This document shows, one piece after another, positions 14,525 through 23,307 of a stretch of DNA of 60,714 bases (within the stretch, counting starts at the first letter, position 1; each line of letters starts with the position of its first letter). The stretch is from an uncultured Collinsella sp. Its GTDB lineage: Bacteria; Actinomycetota; Coriobacteriia; Coriobacteriales; Coriobacteriaceae. The notes beneath the pieces are model-generated. The model searched no databases. It saw only the letters and a program-made list of their open reading frames with translations, and was not told the DNA's origin. The stretch lies in NCBI GenBank assembly GCA_900541745.1, contig UQLA01000016.1, positions 1 through 60,714 on the forward strand, written 5' to 3'. The position numbers were made by a program, and so were the translations under genes.

Positions 14525-15088
14525 CTAGACGCGGGAGACGAACTTGCCGTCGCGGGTGTCAACCTTGATGACCTCGCCCTCGTTGAGGTACATGGGGACC
14601 TGGATGACAGCGCCGGTGTCGATCGTGGCCGGCTTGGTGGAACCCTGGACGGTGTCGCCCTTAAAGCCCGGGTCGGTCTGGACGATGGTGGTCTCGATGA
14701 ACATCGGCGGGGTCACGCCCATGAGCTCATCGTCGGCAAAGAGCAGCTGGCAGATGTCGTTCTCGCGCAGCCACTTGGAGTTCTCGCCCACCATGTCCTC
14801 GGGAACGGGAACCTGCTCATAGGACTCGTTGTCCATGAAGATGTAGTCGGTGCCATCGTTGTAGAGGTACTGGAACTCACGGGTGGTGAGCATAACGCTC
14901 TCGAACTTGGTGCCGGCGTTGCAGGTGTTCTCGACGACGCGGCCGCTCTTGATGTCGCGGGTCTTGTAGCGCACAAACGCGCCGCCCTTGCCCGGCTTGA
15001 CATGCTGGAACTCGACGATGGTGTAGACCTTGTCCTTAATGCGGAGACCGAGGCCGTTCTTGAAGTCGGCGGTAGAAATGGTAGGCAT
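14525..15088 (-). CDS. efp: Translation elongation factor P
   Basis: A 187-aa factor that rescues ribosomes stalled at polyproline. The start MPTISTADFKNGL at 15088 has AAAGG 5 nt upstream. An upstream in-frame start would add 11 residues outside the family pattern. The domain I loop KPGKGGAF places Lys34 at the modification or P-site contact position, followed by domains II and III (VPVPEDMVGENSKWL, KVDTRDGKFVSRV). No modification enzyme (EpmA/B, EarP, YmfI) is visible nearby. It leads the efp-asp23-nusB-xseB-tlyA-nadK-recN chain. Confidence 0.96.
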   Translation of the reverse strand: MPTISTADFKNGLGLRIKDKVYTIVEFQHVKPGKGGAFVRYKTRDIKSGRVVENTCNAGTKFESVMLTTREFQYLYNDGTDYIFMDNESYEQVPVPEDMVGENSKWLRENDICQLLFADDELMGVTPPMFIETTIVQTDPGFKGDTVQGSTKPATIDTGAVIQVPMYLNEGEVIKVDTRDGKFVSRV

Positions 15089-15145
15089 AGCGACCTTTCT
15101 TGTTATGGGCAGAACGCACAAGCGTCCAAATTACATACGACCGAA

Positions 15146-15151
15146 ATTATA
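15146..15151 (-). promoter_or_regulatory. Consensus -10 box of the efp gene chain
   Basis: The minus strand reads TATAAT 57 nt before the efp ATG. No good TTGACA-like box lies 16-18 nt further upstream, the best being CTGCAG. Position and perfect -10 make it the likely promoter of the efp operon. Confidence 0.55.
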
Positions 15152-15183
15152 CACTTGCAGAGCTCGCCTGCAGCGAGCGCATA

Positions 15184-15225
15184 AAAAGAGAACGCGGGGC
15201 GCCCGAATTACTCCGGACGCCCCGC
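15184..15225 (-). terminator. Rho-independent terminator of the Xaa-Pro peptidase gene
   Basis: A GC-rich stem GCGGGGCGTCCG / CGGGCGCCCCGC with loop GAGTAATT on the minus strand, followed by GTTCTCTTTTT. It separates the peptidase from efp. Confidence 0.82.
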
Positions 15226-15247
15226 CCCAAAAATCTACCGAGGTGTA

Positions 15248-16378
15248 TTAGCAATCGATGACGTGCAGGTCGTGCGGGGTCTTGGTGAAAGGCTCGTAGC
15301 CGTTCTCGGTGACCACGCCGTAGTCCTCCAGGCGCACGCCGCCCACACCGGGCAGGTACACGCCGGGCTCCATGGTGACAACCGAGCCGACCTCGATGAT
15401 GTTCTTGCTACGGTTAAAGTTTGGCAGCTCGTGGATGTCGATGCCCACGCCGTGGCCCAGACCATGGTTGTAGTAATCGCCATAGCCGGCATCGCCGATG
15501 ATCTTCTTGGAAAGCTTGAAAATGTCGTTGCCCTCGACGCCCGGATGGATAGCAGCGACACACTCCTCGTGGGTGCGGCGCACGAGCGCGTACAGGTCGA
15601 GCTGCTCCTGGGTAGGCTCGCCCATCACGACGGTGCGCGTCATGTCGGAACGATAATCGCAGTAGCCCGCACCGTAATCCATGAGGACGAAGTCGCCCTT
15701 CTCGATCACGCGGTCACTCGGCACGGCATGCGGATTGGCGGTATTGGGGCCGCTCGCAACGATGGAGCCGAAGGCCAGGCTGTCGGCACCGTTGGCGAAC
15801 ATAAAGTTCTCGAGCTCGTTGCGAACCTGCTTCTCGGTCATGCCGGGCTTAATAAAGCCGAGCATGTGCTGGAAGGCGGCATCGGTGATCGACTGCGCAT
15901 GGCGCATGAGCTCGATCTCCTCGGCGTCCTTGATGGCGCGCATCTTGCGAATGTCGTCATGCATCAGCGGCAACATGCAGGCGACGGAACGGTCCTCCAG
16001 ACCACGCTGAATACCCTGATAGAAATTAATCTGCATGTCGTCCTCGACAGCGCAGACGCGGCACTTGTTGGCCGCAATCTTGCCGGCGACCCAACCGGGG
16101 ATGGTGCCCTCGTCCATGTCGTAGACCCAGGGGCTGCCGGCGGGCGTGTTCTCCTCAAAGCTGTTGAGGTAGCGCGAGTCGGTATGGAACAGGCACTGGT
16201 CAGCCGTAATAAACGCCGCGTGCGGGAACTCGAAGGTGTAGTCGAAGACGCCCTTCACGCCCGTGAGCCAACGAAGATTGGCCTCGTCGCGTACCACGAT
16301 AGCGTCGTAGCCGCGCTCGACCATCAGGGCACGGACACGTTCGATACGACCGGCAGGACCGGCAGCAAACTCAGACAT
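15248..16378 (-). CDS. M24 metallopeptidase, Xaa-Pro aminopeptidase/dipeptidase
   Basis: A 376-aa cytosolic peptidase that removes residues N-terminal to proline. The creatinase-like N-domain (residues 10-130) precedes a pita-bread catalytic domain with the full dinuclear metal site: DYGAGYCDYRSDMTRT (two Asp), HGLGHGVGIDIHE (His), EPGVY (Glu) and RLEDYG (Glu). It lies just upstream of efp, a common pairing (pepP/pepQ-efp) although a terminator separates them here. PepP and PepQ cannot be told apart with certainty. Confidence 0.92.
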   Translation of the reverse strand: MSEFAAGPAGRIERVRALMVERGYDAIVVRDEANLRWLTGVKGVFDYTFEFPHAAFITADQCLFHTDSRYLNSFEENTPAGSPWVYDMDEGTIPGWVAGKIAANKCRVCAVEDDMQINFYQGIQRGLEDRSVACMLPLMHDDIRKMRAIKDAEEIELMRHAQSITDAAFQHMLGFIKPGMTEKQVRNELENFMFANGADSLAFGSIVASGPNTANPHAVPSDRVIEKGDFVLMDYGAGYCDYRSDMTRTVVMGEPTQEQLDLYALVRRTHEECVAAIHPGVEGNDIFKLSKKIIGDAGYGDYYNHGLGHGVGIDIHELPNFNRSKNIIEVGSVVTMEPGVYLPGVGGVRLEDYGVVTENGYEPFTKTPHDLHVIDC

Positions 16379-16401
16379 GCAGATTCCTTTCTTATTGTCT
16401 C

Positions 16402-16473
16402 AAAAAGTGCGGGACGGGTCTCAACCGAACGACGGAATCGCATGCGATCCGCAACCGATTGAAAACCCGCCCC
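16402..16473 (-). terminator. Possible terminator after the aroB-like gene
   Basis: A long imperfect hairpin pairs GGGACGGGTCTCAA (16411-16424) with TTGAAAACCCGCCC on the other side, with a smaller GGATCGCATGCGATTCC stem inside. On the minus strand it is followed by GCACTTTTTGAG. The T-run is short, so termination is plausible but not certain. Confidence 0.45.
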
Positions 16474-16510
16474 TCAACATGATACGAAAGACGATGGATG
16501 TCAATAAATC

Positions 16511-17620
16511 TTAGAGAAGTTCTTTGCGAGAAGCCAAGTAGGCGTGAGCATGGCGCTCAAGGACCTCGTCCTCAACACTCGTTAGACGAATGGCGCCGAG
16601 TGCCGCGGGCAGCGGCAACATGCTGCGGTTCGAGCGGGCGAACTGCTGCCTGCGGAACTCCTCGATAAACGCGGTGGGCTCCAGATCGAAGGCAAGCTCC
16701 TCTATACCAAAGTCCTCCAGGCAGTCATCGACCTCAAAAACGTAATCGATATCGAAGTCGCAAGCATCGTGGGCAACGCGCGCCTCAAAACGCATGCCCT
16801 CGGACAACAACTGGTAGGCAGGGATCTGCGAAGCGGCATCGCCCAGGCAGGCGCGCAGGGTACGCTCCCCCGTCTTACCAAAATCGAGCGCATGGCGGGC
16901 GCTCGGGTTCGTAGCCATCAGTACGTCCTTGCGGGCAGTCTGAGACCACTGAACGGCATTGACGAGCGCGACCTCCTCGCCCGCGAGAATCTCGGGGACC
17001 GTCTCGGAGAACTGGTTCCAGCGCGACTTGCTGCTCGAGAGCATAGTGCCCACGAGCACCGCATAGCCAAGCTTGAGGTCCTCGGAGTCCGCCTCGCGAA
17101 CAAGGTCGAGGTCACACACGACCAAGCCCGGCTCGGGACGGAACGCGATAGCGGGAAGCGCATTCGCCGACGAGGCGACGAGCGGCTTCATGGTCGTCGC
17201 GACCGTGAGCATGGCGTCGAACGTCGTCGGCAGCAAGGCGCACTCGGTGCGACCGCACCACTGATTGGCACACCAGCAAACGACCGAGCAGGTCGCCGTG
17301 TCGCCGACAGCGACAACGAGATCGTCGCAGGTAATGCCGTTAGCTGACAGGGCGCCAAAGACGGTATCGGCATCGGCCAGCGTAGCGCCGGCAGGAGAAA
17401 CCTCGAGGGCGAGCAGCGACACGGCAAAACCGGCGTCGACCAGCGCATGCTCGACGACCTCGCCAAAGCGCTCGGATGTGGCGCCGTTCCAAACCACCAT
17501 CGCGCGCTTAGGCTTGCCCACAGCCGAGGCAAACATGCGCGACAGCTCCTCGAACGCGCCAAGACCGACGCGGACATCGACACTGCGGTTTTGGAAATTG
17601 ATAAGTTGACGGCGAATCAT
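16511..17620 (-). CDS. 3-dehydroquinate synthase (AroB) homologue lacking the zinc ligands
   Basis: A 369-aa protein overlapping shikimate kinase (ATGA at 17617-17620). Overall order and landmarks are AroB-like: LVVAVGDTAT for the NAD-binding GGG segment, CALLPTTFDAML for VPTTLLA, LKLGYAVLVGTML for the SGxAEVIKxxL helix, LDFGKTGERTLRA for LNFGHTxGHAIEA, and LSEGMRFEARVA for HGEAVAIGM. In each case the metal ligand (Glu, His, His) is replaced. The reading frame is intact, so this is not a simple frameshift pseudogene. It probably cannot make dehydroquinate, and its real role is unknown. The family assignment rests on motif order and on the aroK neighbour. Confidence 0.7.
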   Translation of the reverse strand: MIRRQLINFQNRSVDVRVGLGAFEELSRMFASAVGKPKRAMVVWNGATSERFGEVVEHALVDAGFAVSLLALEVSPAGATLADADTVFGALSANGITCDDLVVAVGDTATCSVVCWCANQWCGRTECALLPTTFDAMLTVATTMKPLVASSANALPAIAFRPEPGLVVCDLDLVREADSEDLKLGYAVLVGTMLSSSKSRWNQFSETVPEILAGEEVALVNAVQWSQTARKDVLMATNPSARHALDFGKTGERTLRACLGDAASQIPAYQLLSEGMRFEARVAHDACDFDIDYVFEVDDCLEDFGIEELAFDLEPTAFIEEFRRQQFARSNRSMLPLPAALGAIRLTSVEDEVLERHAHAYLASRKELL

Positions 17621-18150
17621 AGCAGTCCACGCTCCAAAAGCTTCTCGGCACAAAGGTAGGAAACGTCCTCGAAGGACTTGTTGCGAATATCAAGGGTAAT
17701 AACGGCGGCTTGGCGATACAGCGGACGGCGATGTTCAAACAGGCGCGCAGCATGCTCGGGCGAGCGGAAATCGGGTCGGGTATCGGAGCGGCGAATCTGG
17801 CGCAACGAGTCCTCAAAGTCGCCTTCGAGGTACACGCATGTACCCATCTCGTGCATCAGCTCAATGTTCACCGGCGTCTCGACGATGCCACCCCCGCACG
17901 ATACCAGCAGACTGCGCTCGCTTTGAAGCGAACGGAGTGCCGAGGTCTCGAGCTCGCGAAAACGATCCTCGCCCTCGGTCTTAAATATCTCGGTCACCGA
18001 CTTGCCGCATCGACGCACAACCAAACGATCGGTATCGATGAATCGACGCTTGAACATAGTGCCCACATTGCGCGCAAGCGTCGACTTGCCCGCGCCCAAA
18101 AAGCCGATAAAGAAGATATGGTCGCAGCCGTGTTTGATGTGCTGAGACAT
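17617..18150 (-). CDS. aroK: Shikimate kinase
   Basis: A 177-aa P-loop kinase phosphorylating shikimate in chorismate synthesis. It has Walker A GFLGAGKST, the shikimate-binding Asp in FIDTDRLV, Arg in EDRFRELE, the CGGG turn and the lid and adenine-side Arg in HRRPLY. All key residues are present, in contrast to the AroB-like protein encoded immediately downstream with a 4-nt overlap. It follows the YqeG-type phosphatase gene by 8 nt in the alaS chain. Confidence 0.92.
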   Translation of the reverse strand: MSQHIKHGCDHIFFIGFLGAGKSTLARNVGTMFKRRFIDTDRLVVRRCGKSVTEIFKTEGEDRFRELETSALRSLQSERSLLVSCGGGIVETPVNIELMHEMGTCVYLEGDFEDSLRQIRRSDTRPDFRSPEHAARLFEHRRPLYRQAAVITLDIRNKSFEDVSYLCAEKLLERGLL

Positions 18151-18158
18151 GGCGAAAC

Positions 18159-18656
18159 CTATTCCTCGCAGGGAAGGTCGCGCAGGGCCCGGCGCTCAAA
18201 GATACGGAAGATCTGCGTGTACCACAGGTCCTGGGTTGCCTGTGGCTTGACCAGAATAGTGTCAACGCCGGCAAAGTTTCCGCTCCATACGTCGGTGTAC
18301 AGCTGGTCACCGATCAGTACAGCCTCATCGGCCGTGGCGCCCAGACGCTTAAGACCCGCCTTCAAGGCAAACGGGGCGGGCTTCATGGCGTGGCTGATGG
18401 CCTCGAGCCCCAACTCACGAGCCGATGCCATGACCTGGTCGCGATGCCAGTTGTTGGACACCATGCACAGCTTAAAGCCCTTGGCATGGGCGGCCTCGAG
18501 CCAAGCGGAAACTGCAGCGGGTACCTGCTCGGTATCACGTGGCACCAGGGTGTTATCGCGGTCGAGCAGAATGGCGCGTTTGCCGTCGGCCCAGAGGGTA
18601 TCGAGATCGATGCGATCGACCGAGGCAACATATCGTTTGGGGCTAAAAATCCTCAT
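18159..18656 (-). CDS. YqeG family HAD phosphatase
   Basis: A 165-aa HAD-superfamily hydrolase, subfamily IIIA, YqeG type. The nucleophile motif LLDRDNTL, the motif II region MVSNN, the lysine of motif III in KPAPFAL and the acidic motif IV GDQLYTDV are all visible. The substrate is unknown for the family. The ATG at 18656 starts 3 nt after the mltG stop. A TTG at 18668 would add four residues and overlap mltG. It lies between mltG and aroK, as in several actinobacteria. Confidence 0.88.
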   Translation of the reverse strand: MRIFSPKRYVASVDRIDLDTLWADGKRAILLDRDNTLVPRDTEQVPAAVSAWLEAAHAKGFKLCMVSNNWHRDQVMASARELGLEAISHAMKPAPFALKAGLKRLGATADEAVLIGDQLYTDVWSGNFAGVDTILVKPQATQDLWYTQIFRIFERRALRDLPCEE

Positions 18657-18658
18657 GA

Positions 18659-20014
18659 TCAATTCCAAGACTGTTGATGCTCTTCGTAGGTCTTCGAGAA
18701 ATACTCCTCGTCCTGCGTAATGTAGAAATACAGGTCGTCGGAGTCGGTCGGCTCAAGGGTGGCCTTGAGCGCCTCGAGCGACGGAGAGCAAATGGGCGTG
18801 GGCGGGAGGCCCTCGTGCTTATAGGTGTTATACGGGCTATCGCTCTGCAGGTCGTCGGCGGTAACCTCGCCGCCGGTGACATACATCATAGTCGCATCGC
18901 TGTTGAGGTAGCGCAGGCCATCGAGCTTGCCCGCCAGACGGTTGTAGAAAACCGAGGCCACATGCGCGCGCTGGTCGGCGTTGAGGCCCTCGCGCTCGAC
19001 GATCGAGGCAAGGTTAACGATGTCGTAATCGGACATCTCCACGCCATAGCGCTCCTTGATCTTGGCCTCGCAGCTGGCAAAGTCAAGCGACTTATACTCG
19101 GCGTTGAACTGGTCAAGCATGGCGCGAATCACATCATCGGCGCTTGGGTCCTTGCCCAACGAATACGTCTTGGGGAATAGGAAGCCCTCGAGCGAATCGT
19201 TCGCGGCGTCTTTAAGGAAAGCGTAATCATTCACATAATTGCTCGCCTTAGCCTGGCTAAGGAAGTCCTCCTTAGAGATACTGTCGTATGCCTTGGCCAC
19301 GCGGTCAGCGACCTGGTCAACCGTCAGGCCCTCAGGAATCGTGAGCGCATCGGAGCCGGCGTTGGGACCTTCCATAAGCTGCTGGACGACCTTCGTGGCA
19401 TCCATAAGCGTGGTAAACGAATACTTACCAGGCTTAAGCGACATGTCGGCGTTGAGCTTTTTGACCGCCGCGTAATAATCCTTGGGATCATCGACGATAT
19501 GGTTCTCGGAGAGAATCGAAGCGATGGTGTCACCCGAGGCACCATCGGGAATTGTGATAGTAACTTGCTGGCCAGCAGCGACTTTCGCATCCTCACCGCC
19601 AAAGAAGCCCTTGACGGCTGGCACGACAAAGAAAACGATCACGACAAGCGCAAGCACGGCGACGACGCCACCGACAATCATAGGCACCGGGGAGCTTTTC
19701 TTTTGGGTACCACGGCGGGCGTGTGTGTTATAGCTCGAGCGCGTGGCTGGAGCAACGCCGTGCGAGCCATGAGCATGATGTGCGTGGGAGCGCGATTGCG
19801 AGGCCTGCCCCTGCGTGCGCTGGGCAGGAGCCTGTTGCTTAAAACGAGCGCCGCTAGCGGGCTGCGCGGGACGAGCGGCAGGCTGTTGAGCAGCACGCTG
19901 AGTAGGCTGAGCCGAACGCTGCGTCGGCTGCGCAGGGCGCTGACCAGGCTGAGCAGGGCGCGGCGCGGGCTGCCGTGTACGATTCTGCTGGCGCGGATCG
20001 GAAGCGCTAGACAT
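18659..20014 (-). CDS. mltG: Endolytic murein transglycosylase MltG (YceG-like)
   Basis: A 451-aa single-pass membrane enzyme that cleaves nascent glycan strands and so sets their length. Residues 1-125 are a basic, disordered cytoplasmic tail rich in Gln, Pro, Arg and Ala with repeated AQPTQR units. A helix at about 130-155 (MIVGGVVAVLALVVIVFFVV) follows, then a LysM-like region (VAAGQQVTITIPDGASGDTIASIL), then the YceG domain with catalytic Glu in IVEREGLNADQR. GAGGAGG sits just before the ATG inside the end of ruvX, which it overlaps by 8 nt. The long tail is the unusual part. Confidence 0.93.
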   Translation of the reverse strand: MSSASDPRQQNRTRQPAPRPAQPGQRPAQPTQRSAQPTQRAAQQPAARPAQPASGARFKQQAPAQRTQGQASQSRSHAHHAHGSHGVAPATRSSYNTHARRGTQKKSSPVPMIVGGVVAVLALVVIVFFVVPAVKGFFGGEDAKVAAGQQVTITIPDGASGDTIASILSENHIVDDPKDYYAAVKKLNADMSLKPGKYSFTTLMDATKVVQQLMEGPNAGSDALTIPEGLTVDQVADRVAKAYDSISKEDFLSQAKASNYVNDYAFLKDAANDSLEGFLFPKTYSLGKDPSADDVIRAMLDQFNAEYKSLDFASCEAKIKERYGVEMSDYDIVNLASIVEREGLNADQRAHVASVFYNRLAGKLDGLRYLNSDATMMYVTGGEVTADDLQSDSPYNTYKHEGLPPTPICSPSLEALKATLEPTDSDDLYFYITQDEEYFSKTYEEHQQSWN

Positions 20015-20435
20015 GCTGAACCTCCTCGTTTTTACGATCGAGCCATGTCTGCAAGAACAGGCTGGCGGCGATCATGTCAATCTTGCCCCTCATCTGCTTT
20101 TCGTTGAGCCCCTGCTCTCGAAGGATTCGCTTGGCCTCCTGCGAGGACAGACGCTCGTCCTCAAACTCCAGCGGAAGTTCGAGCTCGTCGGCAATCTTTT
20201 GGGCCACGGCGGCGACGCGCTCGGCCTGGGGGCCGGGCTCACCGGCCATGGTCAAGGGACGTCCGCTTACCAGGATATCGGGCTCGTAGTCCTCGACCAG
20301 GTAGCGAAACGTCTTTGCCATGCCAGTGACCTCGGCAGCCGGAAGTACCTTGACAGGCATCGCCATCTTGCCATCACGGCTCGAGACGGCAATGCCAATC
20401 CTGGTCTCCCCTATGTCCAGTGCGAGCGCGACCAC
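20007..20435 (-). CDS. ruvX: Holliday junction resolvase-like protein RuvX (YqgF)
   Basis: A 142-aa RNase H-fold nuclease family protein, implicated in pre-16S rRNA 5' processing. Landmarks are ALDIGETRIGIAVS at the N-terminus, ILVSGRPLTMAGEPGP and LEFEDERLSSQEA. The start codon is GTG at 20435, 17 nt after the alaS stop, with only a weak ribosome site. That suggests coupling to alaS translation. The alaS-ruvX-mltG order is common in Gram-positive bacteria. Confidence 0.92.
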   Translation of the reverse strand: MVALALDIGETRIGIAVSSRDGKMAMPVKVLPAAEVTGMAKTFRYLVEDYEPDILVSGRPLTMAGEPGPQAERVAAVAQKIADELELPLEFEDERLSSQEAKRILREQGLNEKQMRGKIDMIAASLFLQTWLDRKNEEVQHV

Positions 20436-20452
20436 AGCGACTACTTAGGTTC

Positions 20453-23110
20453 TTAGGCGCCGAGCGCGGTCTTGGCGGCCGCGAGGGCATCGGCGATACC
20501 GGCGGCGTTCTTGCCACCGGCCTGGGCCATGTTGGGACGACCGCCACCGCGACCATCGACCAGGCCCGCGATCTGCTTGATCACGTTGCCGGCGTGGAAA
20601 CCGGCCTTCACAGCGTCATCGGAGCCGGCGGCGAGCAGGGCCGGGGTGCCCTTCTCGGTCACGCTGGCAACAACGCAGGCGACGGGGCCGGCGACCTTCT
20701 GGTGCACGGTGTCCCAAACGTTGCGCAGGTCGGCAGCCTCAAGGCCCTGGAGCTCAGCGACAACGAGCTTGTAGCCATTCAGCTCGACAGCACCGTCGAT
20801 GGCGCTGGAAATCGCATCGGAGGAGCCACCGGTCAGAGCCTTCTTGAGCTTACCGGCGGTCTCGCGCAGCTCGGCCTGCAGGTTCTCCACGCGGGCGGGA
20901 ACCTCGTCGACGCGGCACTTGAGCGCAGCGGCAGCGGCGTCAACGAGTGCCAGGCGGTCGGCCATGTAATCGAGAGCGCCCTTGGAGGTCACGGCCTCGA
21001 TACGGCGGACGTTGGAGCCCGTGGAGGACTCGGAGATGATCTTGAACAGACCGATCTCGGCGGTGTTGGCGGCATGCGTACCACCGCAGAGCTCGCGGGA
21101 GAACGGCTGATCCTCGGCGCCCACGGAGACGACACGGACGACGTCGCCGTACTTCTCGCCAAAGAGGGCGACAGCGCCGGCAGCCTTGGCCTCGTCGATA
21201 CCCATGACGCGGGTCACGACCGGCTTGGAAGCGAAGATCTGCTGGTTGACCAGGTCCTCGACGGCCTTGAGCTGCTCGGAGGACAGAGCCTCGAAGTGGG
21301 TGAAGTCAAAGCGCAGGTGCTCGGGCGTCACCAGCGAGCCGGCCTGGGAGACATGCTCGCCAAGGACCTGCTTAAGCGCAGCGTCGAGCAGGTGGGTGGC
21401 GGTGTGGTTGCGGCGCAGGAAACCACGGCGCTCGGCGTCGAGCGCGGCGGTCACGGTAGCACCGACGGTCAGCGTGCCCTCGGCAACGTGGGCGACATGG
21501 GCATACAGGCCGTTGTGGTTCTTGGTGTCGGCAACGGTCAGCGCAACGCCCTCGGCACAAAGCTCACCGGCGTCACCCTGCTGGCCACCCATCTCGGCGT
21601 AGAACGGGGTGCGGTCGAGCACGACCTCGACGTCCTCGCCGGCGGAAGCAGACTCGACGGACTCGCCGTTGCGAACGATGGCGACAACCTTGGCGCCCTC
21701 GATGACGTCGTTGTCATAGCCGTCGAACTCGGTCGCGGCAACCTTGTCGGAAAGCTCGACCCACACGTCGTTGAAGCTGCCCCAGGCATCGCCCTTGGCG
21801 TTGGCGCGGGCGCGGGCCTTCTGGTCCTCCATGCAGGCGGTAAAGCCGTCCATGTCGACGTCGTGACCGGCGGCGCCGGCGATCTCGACAGTCAGGTCGA
21901 TGGGGAAACCGAAGGTGTCGTGCAGTTTAAAGGCAACATCGCCCGGAAGGACAGCGCCGTCGACGAGCGCGGCCAGGGCCTCGTCCAGGTAAACGCGGCC
22001 GTTGTCGAGCGTCGTGGAGAAGCGCTCCTCCTCGGAGGCAACGATGCCCTTAACGAGTGCGACGTTCTTGAGCAGCTCGGGATAGGCCTCGCCCATCTGG
22101 GCGTTGACCTCGTCGATAAACTTGGTCAGGAAGGCGCCCTCGATGCCCAGCAGGCGGCCGTGGAACACGGCACGACGGAGCAGGCGGCGCAAGACGTACT
22201 CGCGGCCCTCGTTACCGGGCAGGATGCCGTCCGAGATCATAAAGTCGACGGCACGGGAGTGGTCGGCGATGATGCGCAGGGAGCGGCTGGCGCCGGAATA
22301 ATCGTCGGCATCATAGGTCTTGCCGCTGATCTCCTCACCGAGCTTGATGAGGTGCTGCATCAGATCGCCGTCGTAGTTGGCGGTCTTGTGCTGCATGATA
22401 GCGGCCATGCGCTCCAGACCCATGCCCGTATCGAGGTTGCGGTGCGGCAGCTCCGGCATGGAGCCGTCCTCCTGGCGGTCGTACTGGGTAAACACGAGGT
22501 TCCAGAACTCAAGGAAGCGGTCGCAGTCGCAGCCGGGCTTGCAGTCGGGGCTGCCGCAACCGACCTCCTCGCCCATGTCAAAGTAGATCTCGGAGCACGG
22601 ACCGCAGGGGCCGGTGGGGCCAGCGGCCCAGAAGTTGTCGTCCTCGCCCAGACGCGAAATGTGATCCTCGGCAACGCCCAGGGAGCGCCACACGTCGTGA
22701 GTCTCGTCGTCCTCGGTGAAGACGGTGAAGTACAGGCGGTCGAGCGGCAGCTTGAACTCCTTGGTGATGAGCTCAAAGGCCCAAGCGCAGGCCTGCTGCT
22801 TGGAGACGCCGCCAAAGGAGAAGTCGCCGAGCATCTCAAAGAAGGACAGGTGACGGCCGTCCTCGCCGATGCAGTCGATGTCGTTGGTGCGGACGCACTT
22901 CTGGCAGGAGATCGCGCCGATCTCCTTCATGGTCTTCTTACCCTGGTAGTACTCCTTAAACTGGTTCATGCCGGCGTTGGCAAGCAGCAGCGAAGGATCG
23001 TCGGGGACGAGGGACGAAGAAGGATAGAGCTTAAGACCGCGCTCCTCAAAGAAGTTGAGGAACTTGGAGCGAATCTCGGCCGTAGTCATTGACGGGTAGT
23101 CAGCACTCAT
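20453..23110 (-). CDS. alaS: Alanyl-tRNA synthetase
   Basis: An 885-aa class II synthetase that charges tRNA-Ala. The N-terminal catalytic core begins TTAEIRSKFLNFFEERG, and the editing domain has HTATHLLDAAL and CGGTHAANTAEIG zinc/editing motifs. The C-terminal DHHA1 glycine-rich GGRPNMAQAGG ends the protein. The start at 23110 has GAGGAG 9 nt upstream; longer readings run into the promoter. It heads the alaS-ruvX-mltG-yqeG-aroK-aroB-like chain. No T-box was seen upstream. Confidence 0.97.
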   Translation of the reverse strand: MSADYPSMTTAEIRSKFLNFFEERGLKLYPSSSLVPDDPSLLLANAGMNQFKEYYQGKKTMKEIGAISCQKCVRTNDIDCIGEDGRHLSFFEMLGDFSFGGVSKQQACAWAFELITKEFKLPLDRLYFTVFTEDDETHDVWRSLGVAEDHISRLGEDDNFWAAGPTGPCGPCSEIYFDMGEEVGCGSPDCKPGCDCDRFLEFWNLVFTQYDRQEDGSMPELPHRNLDTGMGLERMAAIMQHKTANYDGDLMQHLIKLGEEISGKTYDADDYSGASRSLRIIADHSRAVDFMISDGILPGNEGREYVLRRLLRRAVFHGRLLGIEGAFLTKFIDEVNAQMGEAYPELLKNVALVKGIVASEEERFSTTLDNGRVYLDEALAALVDGAVLPGDVAFKLHDTFGFPIDLTVEIAGAAGHDVDMDGFTACMEDQKARARANAKGDAWGSFNDVWVELSDKVAATEFDGYDNDVIEGAKVVAIVRNGESVESASAGEDVEVVLDRTPFYAEMGGQQGDAGELCAEGVALTVADTKNHNGLYAHVAHVAEGTLTVGATVTAALDAERRGFLRRNHTATHLLDAALKQVLGEHVSQAGSLVTPEHLRFDFTHFEALSSEQLKAVEDLVNQQIFASKPVVTRVMGIDEAKAAGAVALFGEKYGDVVRVVSVGAEDQPFSRELCGGTHAANTAEIGLFKIISESSTGSNVRRIEAVTSKGALDYMADRLALVDAAAAALKCRVDEVPARVENLQAELRETAGKLKKALTGGSSDAISSAIDGAVELNGYKLVVAELQGLEAADLRNVWDTVHQKVAGPVACVVASVTEKGTPALLAAGSDDAVKAGFHAGNVIKQIAGLVDGRGGGRPNMAQAGGKNAAGIADALAAAKTALGA

Positions 23111-23183
23111 AGAGGGAATCTCCTCGGTTTCACATCGAAACAGTTCAAACGTAACGATATTACCATCCCACCGCGCCTGTGCA

Positions 23184-23213
23184 AAAAAGAGGGCCGCCAA
23201 ACAGCGACCCTCC
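23184..23213 (-). terminator. Rho-independent terminator upstream of alaS
   Basis: A 9-bp stem GAGGGTCGC / GCGGCCCTC with a 6-nt loop is followed by TTTTTT on the minus strand. It lies about 75 nt before alaS and after the AI-2E gene region, so it would block read-through into alaS. An attenuator role is possible, but no leader peptide or T-box motif is visible. Confidence 0.7.
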
Positions 23214-23307
23214 AGCGAAAGTGCATGTTATTTAGGACTAAGCAATCCTTTGAAAAAAAATAGGTTTGGTAAAATGCTATATAAGAACCATCCGGAAGGA
23301 GCGATCG

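Noticed and set aside
16511..17620. AroB-like gene as a frameshifted pseudogene or a sequencing error
   Set aside because: The frame is open over 369 codons, coupled to aroK by an ATGA overlap, and the altered motifs keep correct spacing. The changes are scattered substitutions rather than a shift.
16511..17620. AroB-like gene as a sugar-phosphate cyclase of another class (DOIS, EEVS)
   Set aside because: Those relatives also keep the zinc ligands, which are absent here.
23160..23250. T-box or other aminoacyl-tRNA-sensing leader before alaS
   Set aside because: Only a plain terminator hairpin is present. The GGGTGG T-box sequence, AGTA loop and an Ala specifier are not found in the short leader.
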